59,109 nt of DNA from Saccharibacillus sacchari DSM 19268 (GTDB lineage Bacteria; Bacillota; Bacilli; Paenibacillales; Paenibacillaceae). Below are positions 33,479 to 40,487 of this stretch, piece by piece. The stretch spans positions 2,091,821-2,150,929 of the forward strand of contig NZ_KK073875.1 in the NCBI RefSeq assembly GCF_000585395.1, in the 5' to 3' direction. The stretch's first letter is position 1; each line of letters opens with the position of its first letter. Position numbers and translations under genes: made by a program. The notes below the pieces were generated by a model, which was given only the letters and a program-made list of their open reading frames with translations, was not told the origin of the DNA and ran no database searches.

Positions 33479-33489
33479 CAATTTTGACA
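33473..33489. promoter_or_regulatory. GlnR/TnrA-type box 1
   Basis: TGTCA-ACAATTT-TGACA fits TGTNA-N7-TNACA exactly. It covers the -35 boxes of both divergent promoters. Confidence 0.7.
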
Positions 33490-33512
33490 TTTAATTTTTG
33501 ATAATTTAAAAT
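33484..33512 (+). promoter_or_regulatory. Promoter of the ANTAR regulator gene
   Basis: TTGACA (33484-33489) and TAAAAT (33507-33512) have a 17-bp spacer. Its -35 box is 5 bp from the nirB -35 box on the other strand. Confidence 0.7.
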
Positions 33513-33535
33513 AATCGACAAATCAACCCTTTTCA

Positions 33536-33552
33536 TGTTATATAAATTAACA
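33536..33552. promoter_or_regulatory. GlnR/TnrA-type box 2
   Basis: TGTTA-TATAAAT-TAACA is a second perfect TGTNA-N7-TNACA match, 63 bp from box 1 and downstream of the ANTAR-gene promoter. Confidence 0.65.
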
Positions 33553-33690
33553 CAAATAAATAATAGCGACAGGAGTCGTCGGCTGATTTTGGTTTGGCCT
33601 GTACGCTATCCGGAGTCGAGCGAGCGCTATCGGCGGTCGGCTCGCCCAACGCAATCAACGAACGGATTCTGAATATAAGGAGCGTCGTTC

Positions 33691-34287
33691 ATGCACAGCT
33701 TACTGATCGTGCACCACTCTTCCGATCCGCCGACCGGCGCAGCGAAAACCGAAAGCGATCCTGCCCGGTTGCTCGGCGAATGCGGCTATATCATTGAATC
33801 GGCACATACCCGCGAAGAAGCATTCGAACGCGTAGGCGAAACCGATGCCGCCGTGCTGGCCCTTCCCATTACCGAAATGAACGACTGGGCGGGCGTGCTC
33901 ATGTCGCGCAAAAACGTCCCTGTCCTCTGGTGGTGTACGGCAGAGACCGCTACGCTGTCCGTGTCCGCATGTGAAGACGACGTGCGGATCGACGGCGTTC
34001 TTTCCCCTCATATGAAGCCGTCCGAAATCCATTGGATTTTGCACTTCAGCTCCAGGCGATGCTACGAGCGGGTTCAGTGGGCCAAAGAACGGGAAAAGCT
34101 GCTCGCCCGGCTCGAAGAACGCAAATGGATCGATATGGCGAAAGGCATTTTGTCCAAAACGAAAAACATTTCCGAGTCCGAAGCGTATGATCTGCTGCGC
34201 AAGCAGGCCATGAACGAACGCAAGCGCATGGTCGACGTCGCTACATCCATCGTGAAAGTCTATCAGCTGCTGCATGAACCATCCTGA
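33691..34287 (+). CDS. ANTAR-domain antitermination regulator
   Basis: The 198-aa protein has an N-terminal receiver-like domain (about 1-115) and a C-terminal ANTAR RNA-binding domain (about 140-195: LLARLEERKWIDMAKGILSK, SEAYDLLRKQAMNERKRMVD). The receiver lacks a usual phospho-acceptor (DAAVLALPITEMNDW has Ala where Asp is expected), so activation is probably by ligand or by another protein rather than by phosphate. AAGGAGCG precedes ATG 33691. The dual-hairpin target in the nirB leader, transcribed divergently, is its evident RNA partner. Confidence 0.92.
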   Translation: MHSLLIVHHSSDPPTGAAKTESDPARLLGECGYIIESAHTREEAFERVGETDAAVLALPITEMNDWAGVLMSRKNVPVLWWCTAETATLSVSACEDDVRIDGVLSPHMKPSEIHWILHFSSRRCYERVQWAKEREKLLARLEERKWIDMAKGILSKTKNISESEAYDLLRKQAMNERKRMVDVATSIVKVYQLLHEPS

Positions 34288-34299
34288 GGAGGCCCAGCC

Positions 34300-35403
34300 A
34301 TGATCGATCTGTTAAAAGAAGTCGCCCGCGGCAAACGCGGCGCGCGGGACTTGAACTACGGGGAATCGTTGGAGGCCGCGGAAGCGATTCTCGGCGGGCG
34401 CTCCACTCCGGCCCAGACCGGAGCTTTTCTGATCGCGCAGCGGCTGAAATTGGAGAGCGCCGAGGAGTTGGAAGCGTTCGTGTCCGTAGCGAGGAGACAA
34501 GCTTACCGGGAATGCCGCAAGCCGGGCATCGATTTCGCGGGACCGTACGACGGCCGGCAAAAAACGTTCTGGGCTTCGCTGCCGACAGCCTTCGTCGTGG
34601 CGGCAGCCGGAGTTCCGGTTACGCTGCACGGTTCCGCGCCGCTGCCGCCGAAATACGGCGTCGTGCTGCATGATATCCTGCGCGCGGCCGGTATCGATCC
34701 GCTCGCGCTGAGCCGCGCGTCGGCGATCGCGGCAGCCGACATGAACACATCGGCAGGAGCGGACGGACATGGCGGCGTCCTGTTCGCCGACTCCGCCAAA
34801 TGGTGCCCGCCGTTAGGAAAGTTGCACGACATCCGCGAGGAATTGGGCATGCGCACGCTGCTGAACACGGCTGAAAAGCTGATCGATTATTCCTGCTCGC
34901 CTTACCTCGTACTGAGCGTGTTCCATAATACGGTGATCGATCGGCTGGCGCGTCTGGTCACGCGGCTCGGCTATCGGAAAACGTTGATCGTGCAGGGCGT
35001 CGAAGGTTCGGAGGACGTGTTCATCCATCGGCCGACGCGTATCCATACGGTCGAAGACGGACACTGCGAATTGGATCTGCTCGATCCCGAAATGTACGGT
35101 CTGGACACGGAACTTCCCGACGATGAGTCCGCATGGACCGCGCGCAAGCAACTCGATATGCTTGAAGCGGTTCTGCAAGGCGGCGGACATATGGCGTATT
35201 ATAATCAGACGCTGCTGAATACGGCGGTTCGCCTGCATTTGTCGGGAGCGGTCGGTTCGGTGGAGGAAGGGATCTACACGGCGAAGCCCCTCTTGGATAA
35301 CGGAGCCGCATGGAAGGTTTACCTGACATGGAAAAAGGCGCTGCAGGAAGCCGCTCCGCTCGGCGAACCGGCGGAACGCGAGACCGCGGTTCGAAAAATT
35401 TGA
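34300..35403 (+). CDS. Anthranilate phosphoribosyltransferase-like (TrpD2/YbiB-type) protein
   Basis: The 367-aa protein has the TrpD fold: helical N-domain (SLEAAEAILGGRSTPAQTGAFLIAQRLK) and a central VPVTLHGSAPLPPKYGVVLHDILRAAGI, where TrpD normally has the KHGNRxxSSxxGSAD motif. That phosphoribosyl-binding motif is not conserved, so a true role in tryptophan synthesis is unlikely; TrpD2 proteins bind nucleic acid. GAGGAGG precedes the ATG, 12 bp after the ANTAR gene, so the two form an operon. The link to nitrite genes suggests a regulatory or nitrogen-related role. Confidence 0.82.
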   Translation: MIDLLKEVARGKRGARDLNYGESLEAAEAILGGRSTPAQTGAFLIAQRLKLESAEELEAFVSVARRQAYRECRKPGIDFAGPYDGRQKTFWASLPTAFVVAAAGVPVTLHGSAPLPPKYGVVLHDILRAAGIDPLALSRASAIAAADMNTSAGADGHGGVLFADSAKWCPPLGKLHDIREELGMRTLLNTAEKLIDYSCSPYLVLSVFHNTVIDRLARLVTRLGYRKTLIVQGVEGSEDVFIHRPTRIHTVEDGHCELDLLDPEMYGLDTELPDDESAWTARKQLDMLEAVLQGGGHMAYYNQTLLNTAVRLHLSGAVGSVEEGIYTAKPLLDNGAAWKVYLTWKKALQEAAPLGEPAERETAVRKI

Positions 35404-35491
35404 AGCGTCAAACACTGTCGATCCGGCGCGGCTTGCGCAAAGTTCGGAACGGCTTCTATGCGAATCAGCCCAAGCCTCGATGCGTTCTGGG

Positions 35492-35525
35492 TTGACGTAT
35501 CGGGAAATCTCGATATACAATATCG
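35492..35525 (+). promoter_or_regulatory. ArsR promoter and operator
   Basis: TTGACG (35492-35497) and TACAAT (35516-35521) are 18 bp apart, and CGATAT-ACA-ATATCG (35511-35525) is a perfect dyad on the -10 box. The start codon is only 7 bp beyond the -10 box, so the transcript may be leaderless. Confidence 0.55.
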
Positions 35526-35527
35526 GT

Positions 35528-35842
35528 ATGAAAACTATCGATATATTCAAAGCCTTATCCAACGAAACGCGGTTGAACATGCTGCTTTGGCTCAGAGAAC
35601 CGGAAAAGCATTTCCCTGCGCAGGGCGCGCATATTCCGAAAGGCGTGAATTTCGCGGGCGGCGTATGCGTCGGCGATATTCAGGAGAAAGCCGGCTTGTC
35701 GCAATCCACGGTGTCCAGCTACCTGAACATGATGCAAAAAGCAGGATTGCTGGAGTCTTTCCGCCATGGGCAATGGACGTATTACCGCCGAAACGAAGCT
35801 TCGATTCAAGCCTTGGCCGAAGAAATCCGCACGAGTCTGTAA
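35528..35842 (+). CDS. ArsR-family transcriptional regulator
   Basis: The 104-aa winged-helix repressor (IDIFKALSNETRLNMLLWLREPEK ... CVGDIQEKAGLSQSTVSSYLNMMQKAGLLESFRHGQWTYYR) carries HIPKGVNFAGGVCVGDI. Only one Cys is present, so the classical CxC metal site is absent and the inducer may be organic or redox. ATG 35528 has no Shine-Dalgarno sequence and lies at the predicted RNA start. It probably controls the two YdcZ-like exporters downstream. Confidence 0.85.
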   Translation: MKTIDIFKALSNETRLNMLLWLREPEKHFPAQGAHIPKGVNFAGGVCVGDIQEKAGLSQSTVSSYLNMMQKAGLLESFRHGQWTYYRRNEASIQALAEEIRTSL

Positions 35843-35973
35843 ACCGCCGTCCGCGAGGGTTGTCCGGACGGCCGACTTTTGCGCGCACTTGCGAAAATCA
35901 GCGAAATCCGCATTTTTCAGGCCGATATATCGTTTTTTCTAGATATTTAATTATTGGAAAAAGGGGAAATTAT

Positions 35974-36402
35974 ATGCGCCCCGTTTACTATCTGCTGGCT
36001 CTTCTAGCCGGTGCCGCCCTCAGCTTCGAAGGGGCGATTTACGCCGAACTCGGCAAGTCGATCGGCCAAGTCGAGACGAGCTTTTACAATTTTGCGGCGG
36101 GCACCATCATCGTCGGCCTGCTGTGGCTGTTTTTCGGAAAAGGAGAAATATCGCAGATCAAGCGCGCGCCCAAGTGGTCGCTGCTCGGCGGTCTGCTCGG
36201 CGTCGTCTATCTGACTTCGATCGTGATCAGCGTGCCTTTCGTCGGCGTAGGCGTCACGATGGTCGCGGTCATTATCGGCCAGATGGTCATGAGCATGGTC
36301 ATCGAACATTACGGCTGGCTCGGCAGCGAACCGACGCCGGTCAACAAAGAAAAAATACTCGCGGTCGTCGCCATGACCGCCGCGCTGCTGCTTATCAACT
36401 AG
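35974..36402 (+). CDS. YdcZ/DUF606-family DMT membrane protein (copy 1)
   Basis: The 142-aa protein has about five hydrophobic segments (YYLLALLAGAALSFEGAIYAEL, FYNFAAGTIIVGLLWLFFG, WSLLGGLLGVVYLTSIVISVPF, VGVTMVAVIIGQMVMSMVIEHYGW, ILAVVAMTAALLLIN), the half-size unit of drug/metabolite transporters. Such proteins work as dimers, often of two unlike subunits. AAGGGG precedes ATG 35974. Its stop codon TAG is the insertion site of the IS630-type element, and its partner gene lies beyond that element at 37812. Confidence 0.85.
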   Translation: MRPVYYLLALLAGAALSFEGAIYAELGKSIGQVETSFYNFAAGTIIVGLLWLFFGKGEISQIKRAPKWSLLGGLLGVVYLTSIVISVPFVGVGVTMVAVIIGQMVMSMVIEHYGWLGSEPTPVNKEKILAVVAMTAALLLIN

Positions 36403-36480
36403 TACTGCGTATCCATAGAAATTAATAGTTGAAGTCTTAAAAGCCGATAAATCTAATCAAACAGATTTGAGGTGCTGAAG

Positions 36481-36936
36481 ATGCAAAAAAGATGGGTTGT
36501 CGAATTAAGCCAAGATGAACGGACACAACTTGAACAATTGATTCAAACCGGTAAAGTTGCCGGTTATAAAATCAGACACGCTCACATGCTACTCCAAGCC
36601 GACGAAAGCGAACGGGGTCCTTGCTGGTCAGATACCCAAATTGCTGAAGCTTATCATACGAGTGTCACTACTGTTCGGAATTTACGAAAACGATTGGTCG
36701 AAAAAGGCTTTGAAACCGCGTTGGAGCGCGAAAAACAAACGAATCGCAAGATCAAGTTCGATGGAGACACGGAAGCCAAATTGATTGCTCTAGCTTGTAG
36801 CGAAGCTCCCGAAGGCTACAGCAAATGGTCGGTTCGACTGCTCGCCAATCGAATGGTTGAATGTGAAATCGTGGATGAGATTTCGCCGATGACTGTTCAA
36901 CGAATGCTAAAAAAAATCAACTTAAGCCTTGGCTGA
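36481..36936 (+). CDS. IS630 transposase, N-terminal frame (orfA)
   Basis: The 151-aa N-terminal part contains two helix-turn-helix units (KVAGYKIRHAHMLLQADES, SDTQIAEAYHTSVTTVRNLRKRLVEKGFETAL and a second YSKWSVRLLANRMVE region). ATG 36481 follows TGAGG. The frame runs through MLKKINLSLG and stops at 36936, whereas family members continue MLKKNxLKPWLKKQWCIP, which is in the -1 frame here. Confidence 0.88.
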   Translation: MQKRWVVELSQDERTQLEQLIQTGKVAGYKIRHAHMLLQADESERGPCWSDTQIAEAYHTSVTTVRNLRKRLVEKGFETALEREKQTNRKIKFDGDTEAKLIALACSEAPEGYSKWSVRLLANRMVECEIVDEISPMTVQRMLKKINLSLG

Positions 36937-37604
36937 AGAAGCAGTGGTGCATCCCGGAAGCCTCTGGCGAATTTGTGGCTCACATGGAGGACGTTCTGGA
37001 CGTATACCGACGTTCCTATGATCTCAAACGTCCGGTGATCTGTTTAGACGAAACGAATCGACAGCTCACTTTGGAAATTCGGCCTTCCACGCCAGCCGCG
37101 CCGGGTTCGCCAAAGCGAGTTGATTATGAATACAAGCGAAATGGCGTTGTGAATCTATTCATGATGTTTGCTCCACTTGAAGCCAAGCGCTATGTACGCG
37201 TGAGTGACCACCGTAAACGCGTCGATTTTGCCGCGTGTATTCAGGAGCTCGTGGACGTCCATTATCCCGATGCAGAGCGAATTGTTCTGGTCATGGATAA
37301 CTTGAACACGCATAGTTTGGGTTCGCTCTATGAAGCTTTTGAGCCTGCCGAAGCCAAACGTCTGGCAAGCAAACTGGAGATTCATTACACGCCTAAACAT
37401 GGAAGTTGGTTAAACATGGCTGAAATCGAAATTGGCGTATTAAGTCGACAAGCATTGTCCGGTTATGTCGAGACCAAGGCCGATATGATCTCGCGTATAG
37501 CCGCTTGGCAATCTGACCGAAATGCCGCACAGGCGACTGTAGATTGGCGATTTACCACCCAAGACGCCCGAATCCGACTCAAACGATTGTACCCTAAAAT
37601 TTAA
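36915..37604 (+). CDS. IS630 transposase, catalytic frame (orfB)
   Basis: After a -1 slip at the A8 run (36909-36916) the frame reads NQLKPWLKKQWCIP and on to a DDE domain: VICLDETNRQ, VLVMDNLNTH and GSWLNMAEIE supply the D-D-E triad. The frame ends LKRLYPKI at 37604. An independent start at about 36975 is possible but would lack the linker, so I infer programmed -1 frameshifting or a recent single-base change. Confidence 0.88.
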   Translation, partial: NQLKPWLKKQWCIPEASGEFVAHMEDVLDVYRRSYDLKRPVICLDETNRQLTLEIRPSTPAAPGSPKRVDYEYKRNGVVNLFMMFAPLEAKRYVRVSDHRKRVDFAACIQELVDVHYPDAERIVLVMDNLNTHSLGSLYEAFEPAEAKRLASKLEIHYTPKHGSWLNMAEIEIGVLSRQALSGYVETKADMISRIAAWQSDRNAAQATVDWRFTTQDARIRLKRLYPKI

Positions 37605-37624
37605 GTGATACAGAGTACTAGGGC

Positions 37625-37776
37625 GTGTACGCAAACTTCGAAGGCAGCAGATTTGGCTGAATTTTCGATCTATGCAAGGAACGATTTCGAAGGCGTGCCG
37701 GGGCACGTCGAGAAATTGTGACGCGGCAGAGGACGAAAAGACAGGCAAAGATGCACTTCAGTAAGTTTGCGTACAC
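37625..37776. repeat. Dispersed palindromic repeat, long copy
   Basis: The element of 152 bp has perfect 14-bp terminal inverted repeats (GTGTACGCAAACTT / AAGTTTGCGTACAC). Its ends match the 51-bp copy at 6235-6285. There is no coding capacity. It abuts the IS630 right end (4 bp away) and precedes the second YdcZ-like gene. Confidence 0.7.
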
Positions 37777-37811
37777 GAACTAAAACCTTATCAACATTAA
37801 AGGAGGCCTTT

Positions 37812-38282
37812 ATGGGATCATTCATGATTTTGTTTACCCTGCTCGGCGGCATTACGCTCAGCGCGCAGTCTTCCATCAACGGAACATTGGGCCGAAAAGC
37901 CGGTTCGCTCGAAACGACGCTGCTTACATTCGTAACCGGCACGCTGTTTTTGGCGCTTTATCTCCTGTTTTTCGGAAACGGAAATCTGGGCGCTTTGTTC
38001 GACGCGCCGAAGTGGCAGCTCAGCGCGGCTTTTCTGGGCACGGTCTATCTGCTGTTGACCGTGATCGCCGTGCCGAAAATCGGCGTGATCGCGGCCAATA
38101 TCGCAGGAATCGCGGGGCAGCTCGTCGCCGGCATGCTGATCGACCACTTCGGTTGGTTCAACAGCCTGGAAATTCATCTCGACGGCAAGCGAATATTGGC
38201 GCTCGGATTCATGGCGCTGGCGCTTTATTTGATTTATAGAGGGAATAAACGCTCTGCGGCTCAAGCCGAAGCGGCGGCGTAA
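37812..38282 (+). CDS. YdcZ/DUF606-family DMT membrane protein (copy 2)
   Basis: The 156-aa paralog of the gene at 35974 has the same plan of five hydrophobic segments (FMILFTLLGGITLSAQSSINGTLG, LLTFVTGTLFLALYLLFFG, AAFLGTVYLLLTVIAVPKIGVI, NIAGIAGQLVAGMLIDHFGWF, ILALGFMALALYLIYRG). AAAGGAGG precedes ATG 37812. The pair ArsR-YdcZ-YdcZ was probably one operon before the IS630 and palindromic elements separated the two exporters. The second gene may now need a promoter from the insert. Confidence 0.85.
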   Translation: MGSFMILFTLLGGITLSAQSSINGTLGRKAGSLETTLLTFVTGTLFLALYLLFFGNGNLGALFDAPKWQLSAAFLGTVYLLLTVIAVPKIGVIAANIAGIAGQLVAGMLIDHFGWFNSLEIHLDGKRILALGFMALALYLIYRGNKRSAAQAEAAA

Positions 38283-38307
38283 CGCGAAGCAACCTCAAAC
38301 CGCATGA

Positions 38308-38356
38308 AAAAGGACTGTCCCGCCGCCGCTCTTCGGCTTTCGGACAGTCCTTTTTG
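38308..38356. terminator. Bidirectional terminator
   Basis: AAAAAGGACTGTCC and GGACAGTCCTTTTT form a perfect 14-bp stem between the convergent exporter and SMI1-like genes. Confidence 0.9.
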
Positions 38357-38363
38357 CTTTGTT

Positions 38364-39056
38364 TCAAACAACCGGAACTTCTTCCCCGCCCAACAAAATC
38401 GCCTTCATGTCCTCGAACGAATCGGCGATCTGCCTGACGTGCGGCTCTACGTTCTTCCGCATCGACACGCCGTCCTCGCCGAGATTGAACAGATCGTCGT
38501 GCAGGATCCAGATCACCGGACAGTCTCCGTCTTCGCCTTTTTGCTTCAAATCGAAGCAAATCGGCCCCTGGCCGTCTTCGCCGATCGCGAACGGCAGATA
38601 ACCTGCCGCGATCAGCGGACCCCAATCTTCCGCAGCGTTGCGCTCCAGCTCCGCAAGCCCGGTTTGCGTATCGAGTGCCGGAAGCGTGAAAAATATGCAC
38701 CCGCCGACATACCCTCCCCGACCGTCGCCCATCCCCGCGGACGTCCAGCTTACCAGATGGTACGCTTGCAGCAGCGCGCGAAAGCCCGGAGGAAAAGCCG
38801 CGCGCAACCTAGCTTCCAGCGCATTGAGCGCTTCGCCGGAGATCGTCGACGGAACCGGCTTCCAGAACTTCCACTCGCCGTCGTCTTCGTCTTGAAGCTC
38901 TTCCGGAACCTCGCGCTCCGTATCCAGCATGTCTGCCGGGATATTGTCCCCCAAGTCGTAAAACAGCATCCGGAACCGCTCGTTTCCGTAACGTGCGTCG
39001 ATTCTTCGGCGGATGTCCTCGATCTCCGCGACAAATTTCTTTTCCCGTTCGTCCAT
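38364..39056 (-). CDS. SMI1/KNR4-family protein
   Basis: The 230-aa acidic cytosolic protein has the SUKH/SMI1-KNR4 pattern: ISGEALNALEARLRAAFPPGFRALLQAYH, then GYLPFAIGEDGQGPICFDLK and the C-terminal VRQIADSFEDMKAILLGGEE. SUKH proteins often act as immunity proteins against polymorphic toxins, but no toxin gene is adjacent, so the role here is unknown. Confidence 0.8.
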   Translation of the reverse strand: MDEREKKFVAEIEDIRRRIDARYGNERFRMLFYDLGDNIPADMLDTEREVPEELQDEDDGEWKFWKPVPSTISGEALNALEARLRAAFPPGFRALLQAYHLVSWTSAGMGDGRGGYVGGCIFFTLPALDTQTGLAELERNAAEDWGPLIAAGYLPFAIGEDGQGPICFDLKQKGEDGDCPVIWILHDDLFNLGEDGVSMRKNVEPHVRQIADSFEDMKAILLGGEEVPVV

Positions 39057-39416
39057 TTTTGCTTTTCCCCTTTCCTGTCCAGCCCGCGGCTGCGAAAAAT
39101 TCCGCGGCCGCAGGGTTTACGCTTTCTGTTCCAACTTTAACAGACGTACGGCTTGCGGAAAAGACTGACGAAACCGACGCGCGCTTCAAGCCTTAGCAGG
39201 CGTTTTGCGCCGGAAAAGCCGAATTTCTTTTTCCGTATTTTTTTGCCACCCTTCGGTCTTTGGCTGCATCTAAACAACAGATCGGATTTTCGGTTTTCCG
39301 TAATCGCTCGCGGACGAAATTTCGGAAAGGCGATATAAATTTCGGCGTTGCCCCGTCTTTTCGTGTACCCGGGGCAAGAATCGAACATCCAGAATAACCG
39401 AAGGAGCTGAACCCCC
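39057..39416. other. Intergenic region before the Van-like cluster
   Basis: These 360 bp carry no convincing gene. AAGGAGC at 39402-39408 is the ribosome site for the ligase gene. A short AT-rich patch (GATATAAATTT near 39331) could be a -10 region; no clear -35 box, operator or terminator was identified. Confidence 0.35.
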
Positions 39417-40487
39417 ATGATCGTTTACGTTCTGTACGGAGGCCAATCGCCCGAGCATAAAGTGTCGCTGAAAACGGCGGCCACGGTGCTGAAGGCGCTG
39501 AATACGCAAAAGCACGAGGTTTATCCGATTTACATTTCCCGCGAAGGTCTATGGACCGGACTGGGCCGGATGCCGGAAGACGGATTGAACGAGGAAAACC
39601 TGATGCCCGTATCCCGACACGCCGACGCGGCTTCTTCGCTCGGCGAAGTCCTGAAGGCCGAATTTTCTTTTGCCGGCGAAAAAGTCGCCCTGCCGCTGCT
39701 GCACGGAGCCAACGGCGAAGACGGCACGGTGCAGGGACTGCTGGAACTGCTCGGCATTCCTTACGTCGGCAACGGCGTCCTGTCGGCGGCCATGACGCTG
39801 GACAAAGACGTGACCCACCGGCTCGCCGGACTCGCCGGCATCCGGCAAACGGCATACGAGATCGTCACGCGCCGCGAATGGGAAGAAGATCAAGCGGGCG
39901 TGATGAGTCGCCTGAAGAAGCGCGGCCTTCTGCCGGGCTACGTCAAGCCGGCGACGCTCGGCTCCTCGATCGGCATCAGCCGCTGCGAAGACGAGGCCGC
40001 GCTGGAAGCCGGCATCGAAGAGGCGCTGCGCCACGACGTCAAGCTCGTGATCGAGCGGGAAGTTCCCGGCCGCGAGATTCAAGTCGCGGTCATGGGCAAC
40101 GACCGCCCGCAAGCTTCGCTGCCGGGCGAGTTCCTCCACGGCGTGAAGTTTTTCGACTTCCGCGCCAAATACGCCGATCCGACGCTTCGCATGTCGATTC
40201 CGGCCGAGATCCCGGCTGCGGCCGCCGAAGAGATCCGTGAATCGGCAATCCGCGCTTATGAAGCGCTTTGCTGCTCGGGACTGGCGCGGGTGGACTTTTT
40301 CCTCGGCGAAGACGGACGGGTCTACCTGAACGAGATCAACGCGCTGCCGGGCTTTACCGGCACCAGCATGTATCCCGTCATGTGGGAGCGCACGGACGGT
40401 ACGACCCACGCGGCTCTGATCGAAAAGCTGATGGACTACGCGCTGGAGCGCGGCCGCACGCGAGCAGCCGTCGGCGGCGCGCGATGA
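39417..40487 (+). CDS. D-Ala:D-Ala/D-Ser ligase family enzyme
   Basis: The 356-aa ATP-grasp ligase has YGGQSPEHKVSL (Glu13), LPLLHGANGEDG, VKPATLGSSIGIS, the omega loop FFDFRAKY (245-252), GLARVDFFL and LNEINALPGFTGTSMYP. It joins two D-amino acids for peptidoglycan precursors. Specificity signals are mixed: Lys251-Tyr252 and Met318 are housekeeping-like, while FFDF is like VanC/G-type ligases as I recall them (housekeeping is usually YDY). VanC-type Arg is absent at the Met318 position. It is the first of four overlapping genes with a racemase, a VanXY-like peptidase and a VanT-membrane-like protein. Its stop overlaps the next ATG (ATGA). Confidence 0.9.
   Translation: MIVYVLYGGQSPEHKVSLKTAATVLKALNTQKHEVYPIYISREGLWTGLGRMPEDGLNEENLMPVSRHADAASSLGEVLKAEFSFAGEKVALPLLHGANGEDGTVQGLLELLGIPYVGNGVLSAAMTLDKDVTHRLAGLAGIRQTAYEIVTRREWEEDQAGVMSRLKKRGLLPGYVKPATLGSSIGISRCEDEAALEAGIEEALRHDVKLVIEREVPGREIQVAVMGNDRPQASLPGEFLHGVKFFDFRAKYADPTLRMSIPAEIPAAAAEEIRESAIRAYEALCCSGLARVDFFLGEDGRVYLNEINALPGFTGTSMYPVMWERTDGTTHAALIEKLMDYALERGRTRAAVGGAR

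Larger units (their letters stand above)
36400..37620 (+). mobile_element. IS630-family insertion sequence
   Basis: The element is bounded by TAGTACTGCGTATC (from 36400) and the complement of TAGTACTCTGTATC (to 37620), 12 of 14 identical, with TA at both ends as expected for the TA target duplication. It holds two overlapping transposase frames joined by an A8 slippery run. Insertion was into the TA of the TAG stop of the upstream membrane gene; a G follows on both sides (GTACTG inside, GGGC outside), so the stop codon TAG is preserved. Confidence 0.85.

Noticed and set aside
35458..36402. Single 314-residue protein covering the ArsR and first YdcZ-like genes
   Set aside because: The first half is a shadow of the ArsR gene in another frame; the membrane protein has its own ribosome site and ATG at 35974.
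39417..40487. VanA/VanB-type D-Ala-D-Lac ligase
   Set aside because: The omega loop keeps Lys-Tyr and the C-terminal motif is TSMYP; no VanH-like dehydrogenase or VanX is adjacent.
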